Assembly: GCA_002633005.1 (NCBI GenBank)
Contig: NMRA01000014.1
Span: 225,301-252,528, forward strand
Direction of reading: 5' to 3'
DNA from: Phoronis australis
Taxonomy: Eukaryota; Phoronida; Phoronidae
Length of the DNA stretch: 27,228 bases
Below the pieces are notes generated by a model. That model was given only the letters and a program-made list of their open reading frames with translations. It made no database searches and was not told the origin of the DNA. Position numbers and translations under genes: made by a program. Positions 11,076 through 20,360 of this stretch are shown here, piece by piece. How positions within the stretch are numbered: the first letter of the stretch is position 1; the number at the start of each line of letters is the position of its first letter.

Positions 11076-11334
11076 CTTCACAGTTTGTTATCCACGTTTG
11101 CTTCAGTTTTCCTTGCTTTCTCAGTTGACGTCACTCGAACTGAAATTTGCTTGGTTGTTCCTTTTGGTTTTCACTGACAAAGATGTTGTTTACAACATGT
11201 TTCCTGTTTATGTAGAATCTGTTCCTGGAGTTGAATCGTATAAATTCCACAACAATTTTGTTTTCAAATAGTCTATGAGATCGATCAGCGTCTTACTTTG
11301 TGATCGGTTTGTCGACGTTCATGTTTCCGACCAT

Positions 11335-11595
11335 TTACAAACCGATGTTATCAGTGTTTTCATTCTCTAGCTTGTCAACATCCGATATTTTAAGACAGTT
11401 TCTGTTCGGACTCCTCATAGATTTTGAACAACTCCTCAGCCTTCCGGTCATTTGATTAAGTTTCTCCTTTAGAGTTACGATTTCACTTTTTAGTTCAGCA
11501 ATTTCTTTGTTCTTTTCGTTGACGGCTTCTTCGATTTTCATTACAAGACTAGTATACAATTCCAGAACAGCAACGTAAAGGAATTGTTTCACCAT
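11335..11595 (-). CDS. Coiled-coil open frame, unidentified
   Basis: This 86-codon frame encodes a strongly heptad-patterned segment (residues about 20-52, with EEAVNEKNKEIAEL and LKEKLNQM) followed by a basic, serine-rich part (RLRSCSKSMRSPNRNCLK). Such composition is typical of a coiled coil and is found in ORF1 or gag-like proteins of retroelements as well as in host proteins. I do not recognise the family. It lies on the same strand as the LINE at 6690-8230, with a TTAA-flanked element between, so it could be a displaced ORF1 piece, but no zinc knuckle or RNA-binding motif supports this. A chance frame is possible. Confidence 0.25.
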   Translation of the reverse strand: MVKQFLYVAVLELYTSLVMKIEEAVNEKNKEIAELKSEIVTLKEKLNQMTGRLRSCSKSMRSPNRNCLKISDVDKLENENTDNIGL

Positions 11596-11894
11596 GTCAT
11601 TGACTCGCGTATTTATAAATCCTGTACTCTCTTCTCAAAGTCATCTGGTTGACGAACAGGCGAGAACAGTGTCTATTGTTTTGGGACCTATCAAATTTTG
11701 CAAAAAAATCATTTATCGATCACCTTTTTGAATGTTGTCTCATTGTTTTACAAAATATCTTGTTTGAAAGACAAATGATTGTTGTCCAGTGATACACCCC
11801 ATGGACTGACACAGTTTTGAGCATTCCTCTTTCCTTTAACATATTTTGTTCTTACTGGAATGAACAATGGACTTGTCATACTTATGTGCTCGAA
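11596..11894. other. Short stretch with nothing recognisable
   Basis: AT-rich DNA between the coiled-coil frame and the second copy of the ~190 bp repeat. No motif, repeat or coding signal was found. Confidence 0.4.
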
Positions 11895-12092
11895 CGAGCC
11901 CCCTATTTGGAGAAATGGAAAAAGTTGCCTCAGTCAGAGAAGCAAGATCTGCGAAAAAAAAGTAGAAAACGAGACAAAAGTCCACTAGAAGGCAGGCAGT
12001 ACCAAAATCTGGCGTCTGCAATTCATAGCTCTGAACGTACCCAGTGAATCTTATAGTAAAAGGTACACATTCTCAAAAATTCGAGCCCCCAT
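11895..12092 (-). repeat. ~190 bp interspersed repeat (copy 2, inverted relative to copy 1)
   Basis: Reverse complemented, this stretch aligns with 7480-7668: GGGGGCTCGAATTTTTGAGA, then GTACCTTTTACT, TTCAGAGCTATGAATTG, then GTGGACTTTTGTCTC and a T-rich segment. CGAGCCCCC occurs as a direct repeat near both ends (about 11895 and 12083), which may mark its borders. The open frames at 11817-12047 and 11836-12021 are shadows of the repeat. Confidence 0.7.
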
Positions 12093-12969
12093 TGTTAGGC
12101 TTGGTGCGCTCATACAAAGTCTGGGCAAATCTCTCTTGAAAGCCAACAACTTTGCACAGTTCGGCTGAAGACCCGAAATTCTAAGTAAACCACGTTTGAG
12201 CGAGCGCTGTGGCCAAGGACCAGGTAGGCCTATGGGTAGCCTTGGCGCAAAGCTGTATACTAGCAAGATGTATTTTGACGATAGTCTTCACAGCTGGCAC
12301 TGAGGCTAGCTAACCTAATGGCTGCCGCTGCAGTGTGACACAGGACTAACCAGCCCGTAATTGTATGCAAGTGTCTGAAACTACCTTTGTACGTATGCGG
12401 CATTTTATGATTTGAACCTTTTACTTCGACAAAACAGCTTGCAACAGCATGTCTTTGCCCTTAGCCAGTGTCTGGTCTCGGTCCGCAACGGGTCCGATCG
12501 GTTGCGGGCAAGAGTACGGCAAAATAATTTCTGTCAAAATTTATTCGCCACATTTCGTCAGCAATTTCGATACAAATGTCCGTAGTTAGATTTTATTAAC
12601 GTTAATGTGCGCTGTCGATTATTTCATCCCCGTTGGTTGGCTGGTAACAGACACTGCTCCAGTCGCACAGACGGTGTATACTAAGCCTGGGTTCCTGAAT
12701 GAATTGTTCTTCTGGGTTCCCGATAATTTCTATATGGCGGTGTGTTCTTCGGGTCTGAATCGTGAGTGGCGCGTTTATTTAAACTTTATTCGATTACGGA
12801 TTGTGTATTAGTTGTGGGGTAGGAACTTCTTGGATCCTTATAACATCCTCTAACCATGTTATAAGGGTTAACAACGTGTGCTTCTTGGACTACAATGCGA
12901 ATAGGAGGCGCTGAATCAGCGCGACTTTGCGTGGTTTTTCATTTTAACATCATAAAGAGTTCCATAGCA
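12093..12969. other. Non-coding stretch with two hairpins
   Basis: CCGCAAC (12483-12489) and GTTGCGG (12501-12507) form a 7 bp stem. CCTTATAACAT (12836-12846) and ATGTTATAAGG (12856-12866) form a perfect 11 bp stem with a 9-base loop. No coding region is recognisable; the 68-codon frame at 12605-12811 has no domain. Confidence 0.5.
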
Positions 12970-13110
12970 ACTCGAGTACGATTCTCAGATTCGAGTACGT
13001 TTGAAGTCTACTCGAAATGCGACATGAAATACGCTTTTTGAGTACGACTCCAGTGAGCATGATTTTGAGTATGAAATCTCGAGTATGAGTATGAGTCTGA
13101 GTACGGAGAT
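12970..13110. repeat. Degenerate GAGTAC/GAGTAT repeat
   Basis: Variants of CGAGTAC, CTCGAAA, GAGTACGA and GAGTATGAGTATGAGT recur at irregular spacing over about 140 bp. It looks like an old, broken-up simple repeat of a six-base unit. Similar words recur at 22845-23205. Confidence 0.6.
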
Positions 13111-13925
13111 TAGATACCGGGCCCAGGACTTTACATTAAAACCCATTTCTTCACAAAGTGAAAATTAATGATACTGGTACATACAGTGTGTGTCACCATA
13201 CACAAGAGATATTAGAACAATTTTGATTATTGTCATGTTCACTAAAGAAGTAGAGGCTGGGAAATAATAACATTCGTAACAAAGGGGCGATGTTATTTGG
13301 AGCACCTGTTGCATACTTGTGAACATTCGAGAATGCAAAAAGGGACAACTGGACATAAGAAAAGGCTGGACGTCTGGCCCTATGCCAAACCGCAAGGGTA
13401 AATGTTCTCTGCAACACCCAAAACGACTGCGTTTTTTGTTTTTTTTTTTTGTGGAACAAGAAATTGCGGATGCCAGAAAAACTCGGGAACTTTCCGATGT
13501 CTTTTTACTAATCACACGAGAAAATAGAGCCATGTCGCGTGAGAAATCACAACACTATATGATAATCAATTTCGTCGTGTGAGGAGGAGATTTTGATGAC
13601 ATAGCAGGATGTCAGGACTAACCTTCAAAAGAGAGGACAGCCCGCGGGACAGTCGGGAAGCAAAATATTCAAAACGTGAAACAGTCCGTCACCAGGGGGA
13701 CGGTTGACAAGTATAGAACGCCGTCGGTAACACAAGTATTGGACTGAACTACTTTAAAATTTGATTTCACGAGTATAGGTAAATACTATAGATAACATCA
13801 CTGCTCAGAAATAGAATTGGCATTATAGCAGGAAAAAGGTTAACAATACGCAAATGAATTATTACAGAAACAGAAGTAGACAGTAACAGATTGATATATA
13901 CATGCAACACTGTCTCGTTTTTCCC
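13111..13925. other. Stretch with no recognisable gene
   Basis: Overlapping frames occur on both strands at 13165-13582, but they read through a T homopolymer (13440-13450), have low-complexity FFFF/KKKK tracts and no domain. It lies downstream of the LTR-like block on the minus strand, and I see no gag, protease or polymerase motif in it. Confidence 0.4.
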
Positions 13926-14464
13926 TGTGTGTGGCTGGGTGCAGGTGGTTACCAAGGCCGGTGCTAATGCTTTCGGTGCGACTGAAGACTGGTTCGAGTT
14001 TTAACTCGAGTAAAGGAATTAAAATTAGTTTATTAATCTCGACCGTACGTTCACAACCCTATTCAAACAAAACGTCCGACCTAATGTCTGTTCTACGATC
14101 CGGCCAATGCTGCGAAGCCTTGACTTGTGACGAACCTCTGAGACACCTTCAGCAACTGTTACACGCTGATTCTATATAACCTGCTGTCTTTGTAACTGGC
14201 TCTCTGTTGACCATCGCTGTAACTGCTGATTCTCTTCAGTGCAACTCAACTGTAACTCTCTTGTAACAAACTGATTTTCAACTCTTCGTTAACTATCCCA
14301 AACCCGTGCCTGGGTATTTATAGTCTCATGCAATGTTTTAGGACTTTCCATCGATTAAAGCGCATTCTAGAGCTTTCTGGAATCTACCCAATCATTCTAC
14401 AAAAATATACTAGTCTCTAGAATATTCCAGATCACATTAATCACTCACTGTTCTGTAATACACA
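13926..14464 (-). mobile_element. LTR-like block with promoter and polyadenylation signals
   Basis: On the minus strand this 539 bp block begins TGTGTATTACAG and ends CCACACACA, consistent with TG...CA termini. It holds, in order, two heat-shock elements (14432-14415 and 14382-14365), a TATA box CTATAAATA (14323-14315) and an AATAAA (14034-14029) about 250 bases past the expected start site. That layout matches a U3-R-U5 long terminal repeat. No 5 bp target duplication is visible (TTCCC versus AATTA outside) and no second LTR, coding region or tRNA primer site is evident, so the limits are approximate. An isolated promoter of a stress gene is the alternative, but no coding region follows. Confidence 0.35.
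14365..14432 (-). promoter_or_regulatory. Two heat-shock elements upstream of a TATA box
   Basis: Heat-shock factor binds alternating nGAAn/nTTCn units. At 14365-14382 the plus strand reads TTCTAGAGCTTTCTGGAA: four contiguous units with one mismatch (GAG for GAA). At 14415-14432 it reads CTCTAGAATATTCCAGAT: four contiguous units with two exact and two single-mismatch. A TATA box (CTATAAATA, minus) lies at 14323-14315, about 42 bp downstream of the proximal element. Transcription would run leftward on the minus strand. Confidence 0.55.
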
Positions 14465-14569
14465 AATTACATCATCACTGTACTAACCTCAGGGGCTATG
14501 CTAATCATTAACACAAACAGAACAATAAAACAAAATAGAACCAAGCACAGTGTCAGTCTAAACTCTGAC

Positions 14570-14699
14570 AAACACACACGCGCTCGCGCGCAAACACACA
14601 CACGCACACAAACATGCACAAACACGCACGCACACACACACACATGCACAAGCGCTCGCACACACACGAATGCACACACGAGCGCGCGCGCAGACACAC
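14570..14699 (+). repeat. (CA)n microsatellite with CG interruptions
   Basis: About 130 bp of alternating purine-pyrimidine DNA: runs of CA broken by CGCTCGCGCG, ATGCACA and GAGCGCGCGCG blocks. Such sequence can adopt Z-DNA. The open frames at 14467-14812 on both strands are artefacts of the repeat. Confidence 0.9.
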
Positions 14700-15055
14700 T
14701 ATGCTACGTAAGTAATACACGTGCAGTTTCTCTTAGTTACGTAAAAATATCTGATATTAAGCTTTACATTTATGATTACAAAACAAACACACAGAAACCA
14801 AATGTCCCTTAGTTCCATAAAATACTGCAATATGTTTTTGACACCCAAAAAATGTCTTGAAAAATCCTAATGCGGACATGTAGAGTTTGATAGGATGTCA
14901 AAACAGAGGTTACAGGTTATATTATCGTTCATCTTCTAAATAACATCTATGATGAGTTTTTATAATCCAAATATTAACTCACAGATGAACTGTAATTGCT
15001 GCTCAAAATCGGGACAGGTATCTTTAAAACTTACCATATGTCTCGTGTTTGGCAC
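14700..15055. other. Short stretch with nothing recognisable
   Basis: AT-rich DNA between the CA repeat and the second copy of the TTAA-flanked element. No coding or repeat signal was noted. Confidence 0.4.
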
Positions 15056-15890
15056 TTAAGTACTAGCCCACGAGAGCAGCAGCCATTCAGCGGCAAGGTG
15101 GGTGTCAGCTGATTTCCACCAAATTTGACGCATAGGTAGTCATTTGGGATTTATAAATAGTGGTAAAATACTTCCCCAAACTATTACGCTCTACCAAAGT
15201 TATGGGCTCAAGCACATTTTACGACTTCGCAGCCATGTTTTCACGCTGTAAAAGCTGTCCAAATTTAACTGTTTATATTTTTCTTTGAATGAAAGCTACT
15301 GAACTATTATTCACTTGGCATTGTTTTGTGATGCCATTAGATTGTTACACAGATGTCTTGAATAAAAAGATAACGATTTACCACCCTCATTCAGTAGTTT
15401 TACTGCACTACCCCCCCCCCCCCNNNNNNNNNNNNNNATTTTGAGGTTATGTTTAATACACTGCTATAGCAAATATGCCACCTCTGCTATGAGAAAAAAA
15501 CTTGGCCAAAATGTTTCCAAAATATGTTACTTTCATTGCACAAAATTAAAACTTTGCCAGCAAGTTTATTAGTTATACATTTTGGCACCTCAAATGTATT
15601 AAAATGAGAACTTTTCAAATATCTGAGATCGTTGCATCAGCACTTAAAATAAGGTTGTGTTTAATGTTTTTTTAATATTTTGCAATGAGTTTGTTCCTCC
15701 TGAATGTTTTGAATGTATTACTTCTTATCCATAGGACTAAAGTACTCCTAGATACCATACATGGCTTCATTTTTGTAAAAATCGATTATGCCCTCCCCAG
15801 GGTTAGACATGAACTCGATTAATGTAGGTTATGCCTTTTCTGTTGATCAAATGTTCGTGTAATGCATTATAATATCAAATGAATTATAAG
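15056..15890. mobile_element. TTAA-associated DNA element, right-truncated copy 2
   Basis: TTAA (15056-15059) is followed by GTACTAGCCCACGAGAGC and then by a segment that aligns with 9914-10800 in the same orientation. Shared landmarks are ACGACTTCGCAGCCATGTTT versus ACGGCTTCGCAGCCATGTTT, GATTTACCACCCTCATT, TTATACATTTTGGCACCTCA, GATACCATACATGGC and GTTGATCAAATGTTC. It lacks ~70 bp present in copy 1 near 10670-10735 and the final ~270 bp with the right terminus. Copies differ at many positions, so the family is old. A C homopolymer and 14 Ns interrupt it at 15411-15437. Confidence 0.8.
15411..15437. other. C homopolymer followed by assembly gap (14 N)
   Basis: A run of at least 13 C runs directly into 14 undetermined bases, after which the repeat homology resumes. 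The equivalent part of copy 1 (around 10258-10276) has only CCCC followed by about 10 bases, so the homopolymer is an expansion that probably stopped sequencing. Confidence 0.85.
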
Positions 15891-16346
15891 TTTAGTGGCA
15901 TGACCACAATTTTTATACGGCTTAAAGCAAAAGGCCGCAGAAATCTTTTGTTTTCCTGACGAAATACCGGGTTTGCAGTTCTCTGAAAACATTCGAACGA
16001 CAAGACAACTCCACCACTGTCCATGGCAACTTGTTGCATGTATATTGCCCATCGGTCGTATCATTATTTTCCGTTGTTGTGTCATTGTTGGATATAGCAA
16101 CACAGCTCACATGGATACAGAACCTTGGGCGTACATCAGACCGTTGCTTGTCATTATCTGTATTATAACAACGGGAACAATGAAGATGCTAATCCATTGT
16201 TCTCTATGCGACCAGGTTTCCCGAGGATGACCACAGAAGAGGAATCTCAAAGTATCAAACAAACATTTACCACGCACCTCAGTAACTCTTACCGCGCACA
16301 CGAATCTTTTCCATGGAACCTAAACACCAAAATAATTTTATATCCA
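15891..16346. other. Stretch with overlapping chance frames, no gene
   Basis: Several overlapping frames of 60-85 codons occur on both strands, with none showing a domain. The long plus frame that starts here (16125-16616) is kept open by the pentanucleotide repeat downstream. Confidence 0.4.
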
Positions 16347-16408
16347 TGTGTTGTGTTGTGTTGTGTTGTGTTGTGTTGTGTTGTGTTGTGTTGTGTTGTG
16401 TTGTGTTG
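16347..16408 (+). repeat. (TTGTG)n pentanucleotide microsatellite
   Basis: About 12 uninterrupted units of TTGTG. The perfect regularity suggests a young or actively slipping array. In one frame it encodes a CVVLC-type repeat that inflates an open frame. Confidence 0.97.
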
Positions 16409-16851
16409 CTCACGGTACGGGTTCAGATTCCGTTATATTAAGATTCTAATCCCCAACCCTGTAATATGTTGTTTGAGTAAGAGTTCTAGACAGTGCAGGT
16501 TTATGAATGTATTCTCCTTTAAATTCTGCACTGGTTTTTCAAAAGTAATCACTTACTGGAAGATCACACACCTCAACAATGAAACGTTTGACGATCTTAA
16601 TCATTATCTCATTTGAAAGTTGTCTACTTCACCGATAACTCATCTAAGTTGAAAATATTCATTGTGAAAAAATATAAAACACCAACCAGACACTTGTATA
16701 CTACAAAATATGTTTCCATGATATAATACAAAGATAACTGTACACTCAAAATTGCAAATGTTATGACAAATGCCTTCTAGACCTTTTCAACATTCCAATT
16801 GCTACAGGACAGAGTCAACCACACAAAACCCATAAAGTCAGGGAATTTCAC
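16409..16851. other. Short stretch with no recognisable gene
   Basis: AT-rich DNA between the pentanucleotide repeat and the left end of the Kolobok-type element. No domain or repeat was recognised. Confidence 0.4.
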
Positions 16852-17334
16852 TTAAAGGAGAATGCCACTCAAAAAACAACCTATTTTGTATCAATTTATA
16901 TCGAGTATATGCTTCTACTCGATAACGGCACGTTCGGTTGCGTTACCTGACAACTGACGGCAGACAGAGGTGTTGAAATTATCCAATGACGTAATTGGTT
17001 TCACACGCAGTCTGATCAGCAGTTCACAAAACGGGTTAGTGGTGTCAGCTTATCGCTTAAATTCATTGTTTAACACCAATAAATCATCAAACTTCGATGT
17101 AAAACCCTTAAAAATACACCGAGTTCTTATAAAAACGTGTTGTTTTATTTCGATGTTACGAATTTACTGGTATTTGGACACACCGTAGCCTACAAAGTTC
17201 GGCAGGCCAATTTACCAAGGTCCGTAGCAGGAGTATGGGGTCTGTTCGGAGATAAATTCAAAGTATTTTTCCGTTAAATACAGACAATAGTTGTTTATAC
17301 TTGTGTTTTTTTAGTTCTAAACACACAAAACGCT

Positions 17335-17460
17335 TGTTATCCCTGCCAGTGGAACCCGATCACTAGGCCCGGCGTCGTGGCCGGACTGACTCCGTCCGGC
17401 CCGAGTGGCTTGGAATCCGATGAGGCCCGTCGCGGCCGCCGGGACTGGCACGAACATAAA
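17335..17460. other. CpG-dense patch inside the Kolobok-type element
   Basis: This patch is markedly richer in G, C and CpG than its surroundings (CCGGCGTCGTGGCCGG, CGTCGCGGCCGCCGGG). It contains short inverted words such as GGCCGGAC/GTCCGGCC. No domain is recognisable in its frames. It may be foreign DNA captured in the element, or promoter-like sequence. Confidence 0.35.
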
Positions 17461-18021
17461 CCAGCTTGAGTTGGAAACTAAACCTCCAGTCACGAAAAGA
17501 CTACAATAGTGAGCCGAAACAATAATGTGCATGTAATTATTTATGTGAATTAGCCACGAAACTGAAAATCTACTTACTTGTCGGGGGCCGCGAAGTCGGG
17601 TTCAACTCCCTGAGACCGTCAGGGCAAAGGTTGTACAGTAACAATGATTTGAATAATGTATTTGTATTTCTAAATAAAGATTCCCCTAACATGTGACCAT
17701 AGCATGTAAAATCGAGTAATTGCACAACAGCTTTCTGTCAGCCAACACTGAATTAGCATGCGCTCACACCCAAAGCGGCCTCGGTGCCCGGTCAATTACC
17801 GTTGTTGCCGGCATCAAAAGCCGGTAACGCAGTGGTTTATTCATTGCTGGCTTCTCAAAACATTTGTACTCACGAGCACTCCAAGGCATTACACATTGTA
17901 TCTAATGAGACAGACTTTGTTTCAGTTTCATATAAGCATTGATTAGGATGAGAATAATTCATTTTGAAACAGAACGTAGAATAATAAACATCTACATGGC
18001 ATCTTGCTCGGCGCCAATCAA

Positions 18022-18180
18022 GATTTAGTCAAGAGCTCATCCGACGAAGACTTCACGGGTCGGATCGTTAGGTTTCACAGAATATCAGTTCGAACCCGAG
18101 TACACTGACCAAGAAATACTAGAGAGGCGCCGTGATCGTGCACAGGCAACGGAACATAAGGATAGTTTGGTAAGCCGGAA
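18022..18180 (+). pseudogene. Possible P2X7-like cytoplasmic-domain protein fragment
   Basis: Two neighbouring plus-strand frames, joined by a one-base shift near 18065-18075, give SSSDEDFTGRIV and then EYQFEPEYTDQEILERRRD. The acidic serine start and the YQFEP-acidic-RRR part resemble the N-terminal segment of invertebrate predicted proteins that carry a P2X7-type intracellular zinc domain. The diagnostic cysteine-rich domain itself is not present here, so the assignment rests on composition and a short motif. The fragment runs head-on into the THAP remnant near 18181. Chance similarity remains possible. Confidence 0.25.
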
Positions 18181-18405
18181 TTTGTCAGAGAAATCACTGT
18201 CGACGAAATGCCAGCCACAGACACGGGGATGTTTCACGATCTCATACTTGCTATTACCAGCGTACCTTTCATTTTTCACTACCGCGAGCCACTTCCTGAG
18301 CAATTCGGGCTCTCGAGGAAGTCGAAAAAATGATATACCCGCTTTTTTCGCAGCTTCATAGTTCGGACAAGTGGGAACGATGCACCACAATATAGCGGCA
18401 TTCAC
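18085..18405 (-). pseudogene. THAP zinc-finger remnant of a Kolobok-type transposase
   Basis: The frame from 18405 encodes a THAP (C2CH) finger: C8 and C13 (CIVPTC), FFRLP at 26-30, the invariant-type tryptophan W39 (RKWL), then VCGWHF with C63 and H66. The Cx4C-x49-CxxH spacing fits the family's C-x2-4-C-x35-53-C-x2-H. The typical C-terminal AVPTF-like motif is missing. After about residue 75 the translation loses character and is antisense to another possible coding fragment, so homology probably ends near 18181. The THAP domain binds DNA; in Kolobok transposases it is thought to recognise the element ends. It lies 160 bp inside the right terminal repeat. No catalytic domain follows. Confidence 0.75.
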
Positions 18406-18569
18406 TCTGCAGAGGAACCACTGAAGTCCTTGCGTCGTTTCTCACCTTCCTCACAGGTTAAGGCGACACCTCTCGGCAAGGTGAGGTCGACCGTATAAGA
18501 GGCGATGTGGATATAGACCGATCAAGACGGTAAAAAAGACTAATTAAATCGTGTGGCATTCTCCTTTAA

Positions 18570-20002
18570 GATGTCTCACTACGAAAAAGGGATTTCGCAA
18601 TGTCGCTGGCAACACCGTAAATTTCTTCTTCTTTACAAACTTGAGATGGCTGTTTGTATGGAGAATTATGTACCACATCAATGCTCTTAACAACAAATTA
18701 CCACCCCAAAATGAAAAATTGGCAGCACTTTTGTGATGAAATGGTCATGGAAAAATACTTTTGGAACATGATTTGCATTACAATTGCCGTGTGATTACAG
18801 ATGTACATACTAGGACATACTAGACCAGTTACGAAATTACTCATGGGAACAAAATAGTCAATTCACCAAAAACCAAGGAGTCACCAGAGCTAATGTGCCA
18901 ACATTTTTCAGTACTGCAACAAAAAATCATTTGAAGTGGACATCTCTATTACATGGCTTGTCTAATAGTGTGTGATTTTATACACACAGCATGGTCTCAA
19001 GGAATAGCAAACTGTCAATTCGTTGCAATTCCAGAAATCACTTCCCATCTGGATAAGGAACAAATTGAGAAAAAAAATATAGAGGTAAATGGTCTAAATC
19101 AAAACTGGACGGAATGTGGGTTTATAATCCAGGCAGAAAGATACGTGAACAAAACCAGCCAAACCACAACAGGGGCTCAAATGTCAATAATAAATACTCA
19201 TTTACAAACATAAATTCAGATCAATTACACAATTTCAAGTAAAAGAGAAACAGCACAGTGGTGAGAAATCACGAAATAAACGTCTATATGTAATGGCCAC
19301 GCTGGGAAAACCTGTCATACCGAAAAATCCAGTGGCTAAACAAAAAGGTCAATGTATCATTACCATGTGAGTGTACCAACTTAATCCACTGGCCCAGCAT
19401 TACGATCGGTGGCCGGACAAAAATCCAATCCAGGTAAATTTTTATTTGTGCTGTTCGTACAGCAGTTCTGGTGCAAACAAAGCTTGCAACAACATACAAG
19501 CCTACTTCCCTACACAGCTGTGCTGACATAATAAGGCCACCACTGGATTTAGCAGATCAGCCAGATTATTCACAGGTCCAGCCACTGTACTGTTTCCTCT
19601 ATTTGAATTTTTACAATGCTACATCCTTGACGATCTTAAAGCACAGATTGTCTCTTTCCAAGCATACTCCACTTCCTCTGTCATATCTCCAACATCCAAG
19701 TGTTCCAGTTTCCTACATTTCCTGAGAGTGGCTTATCTCAACAAATTATTTTGGACTTGGACCTGTTGTGATGTAAGCCAGTAATTTTTGGCAAATACTT
19801 TTTCCGGACTCGTTCCTCAAGTTACAAATTCTCTTTGACACACCTTCTGGGGGTAGACTTTCAGCCTCTCTCTCTCTCTAGTCTCCTCACTTAGTTGTCC
19901 AGTAGGAATTTTTCAACGGTTAAGGGTAAATTCTTGCTGGTTTTGAACTTTTCCATACCCAACCTTTGCTAATAATCAACAGGTCTTCAACTTCAGCAGA
20001 AG
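18570..20002. other. Long stretch with no recognisable gene
   Basis: Frames of 60-86 codons occur (for example 18953-19213 plus, 19284-19529 minus), but none shows a domain or convincing composition. A short CT run lies near 19866-19880. No element ends were found until 20003. Confidence 0.4.
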
Positions 20003-20066
20003 CCACTGACCCCCCCACGTTGCCGCTTGTTGACTGTACTGTGGTCGGTAGATCCGTGGACTAATA
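20003..20066. repeat. Isolated right terminus of the TTAA-flanked element family
   Basis: Closely matches 11009-11070: CACTGACCCCCCCACGTTGC, CGCTTGTTGACTGTACTGTG and GGTAGATCCGTGGACTAAT correspond to the right end of copy 1 with few differences. The DNA to its left does not resemble the body of the element, and the TTAA is not retained. It is a solo or deleted terminus. Confidence 0.7.
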
Positions 20067-20291
20067 ATCCTTACTTTTGTAGTGCAGATGAAATATTTGC
20101 AGATGGGTTATGAACTGTTTCAGAGAAAGAAAGAAATATTTTTTAAAAAATAATTAAGTTACGTTATTTAGATTAGCTATACAATTTAACTATATTAGGT
20201 TTGATAGGGGCAACGCTGTCTTCTGGACCGTCACATTTCACAGATTTGTAGTAGGCAAAGGTCCTCTTGAACGACTTTAGAGTTCGTTGAC

Positions 20292-20360
20292 GTGCTGGTG
20301 GTGCAGTGGTCAAGTAGTGGCTTGTGTTCAAGAAGATTCCGGGATTGAAGTACGATCAGC
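20292..20360 (+). repeat. tRNA-like (possible SINE) head
   Basis: TGGTGCAGTGG at 20299-20309 matches the RNA polymerase III A box (TRGYNNARYGG) exactly. About 32 bases downstream GGGATTGAAGTAC (20341-20353) is a weak B-box-like sequence. The spacing is right for a tRNA-derived SINE. It does not fold into a convincing tRNA by eye, and no body or tail was identified. Confidence 0.3.

Larger units (their letters stand above)
16852..18569. mobile_element. Kolobok-type DNA transposon relic with TTAA duplications
   Basis: TTAA at 16852-16855 and 18566-18569 bound a 1,710 bp segment whose ends are exact 13 bp inverted repeats: AGGAGAATGCCAC at 16856-16868 and GTGGCATTCTCCT at 18553-18565. Kolobok-superfamily transposons are known for TTAA target duplications, short terminal repeats of the AGG(A/G)GAA type and transposases carrying a THAP finger. 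A THAP coding remnant lies just inside the right end on the minus strand. The element is too short to hold a full transposase, so it is an internally deleted or decayed copy. The interior includes a CpG-rich patch (17335-17460). Confidence 0.8.

Noticed and set aside
13165-13582. Overlapping long frames on both strands downstream of the LTR-like block, considered as gag
   Set aside because: Low-complexity tracts from homopolymers, no gag or zinc-knuckle motif.
14467-14812. Frames on both strands rich in TH/AR and CV repeats
   Set aside because: Produced by the CA microsatellite.
16125-16616. 163-codon plus-strand frame
   Set aside because: Kept open by the TTGTG microsatellite; flanking parts show no domain.
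17595-17612. GGGTTCAACTCCC, close to a polymerase III B box
   Set aside because: No A box at suitable distance on that strand and no tRNA-like fold; inside the Kolobok-type relic.
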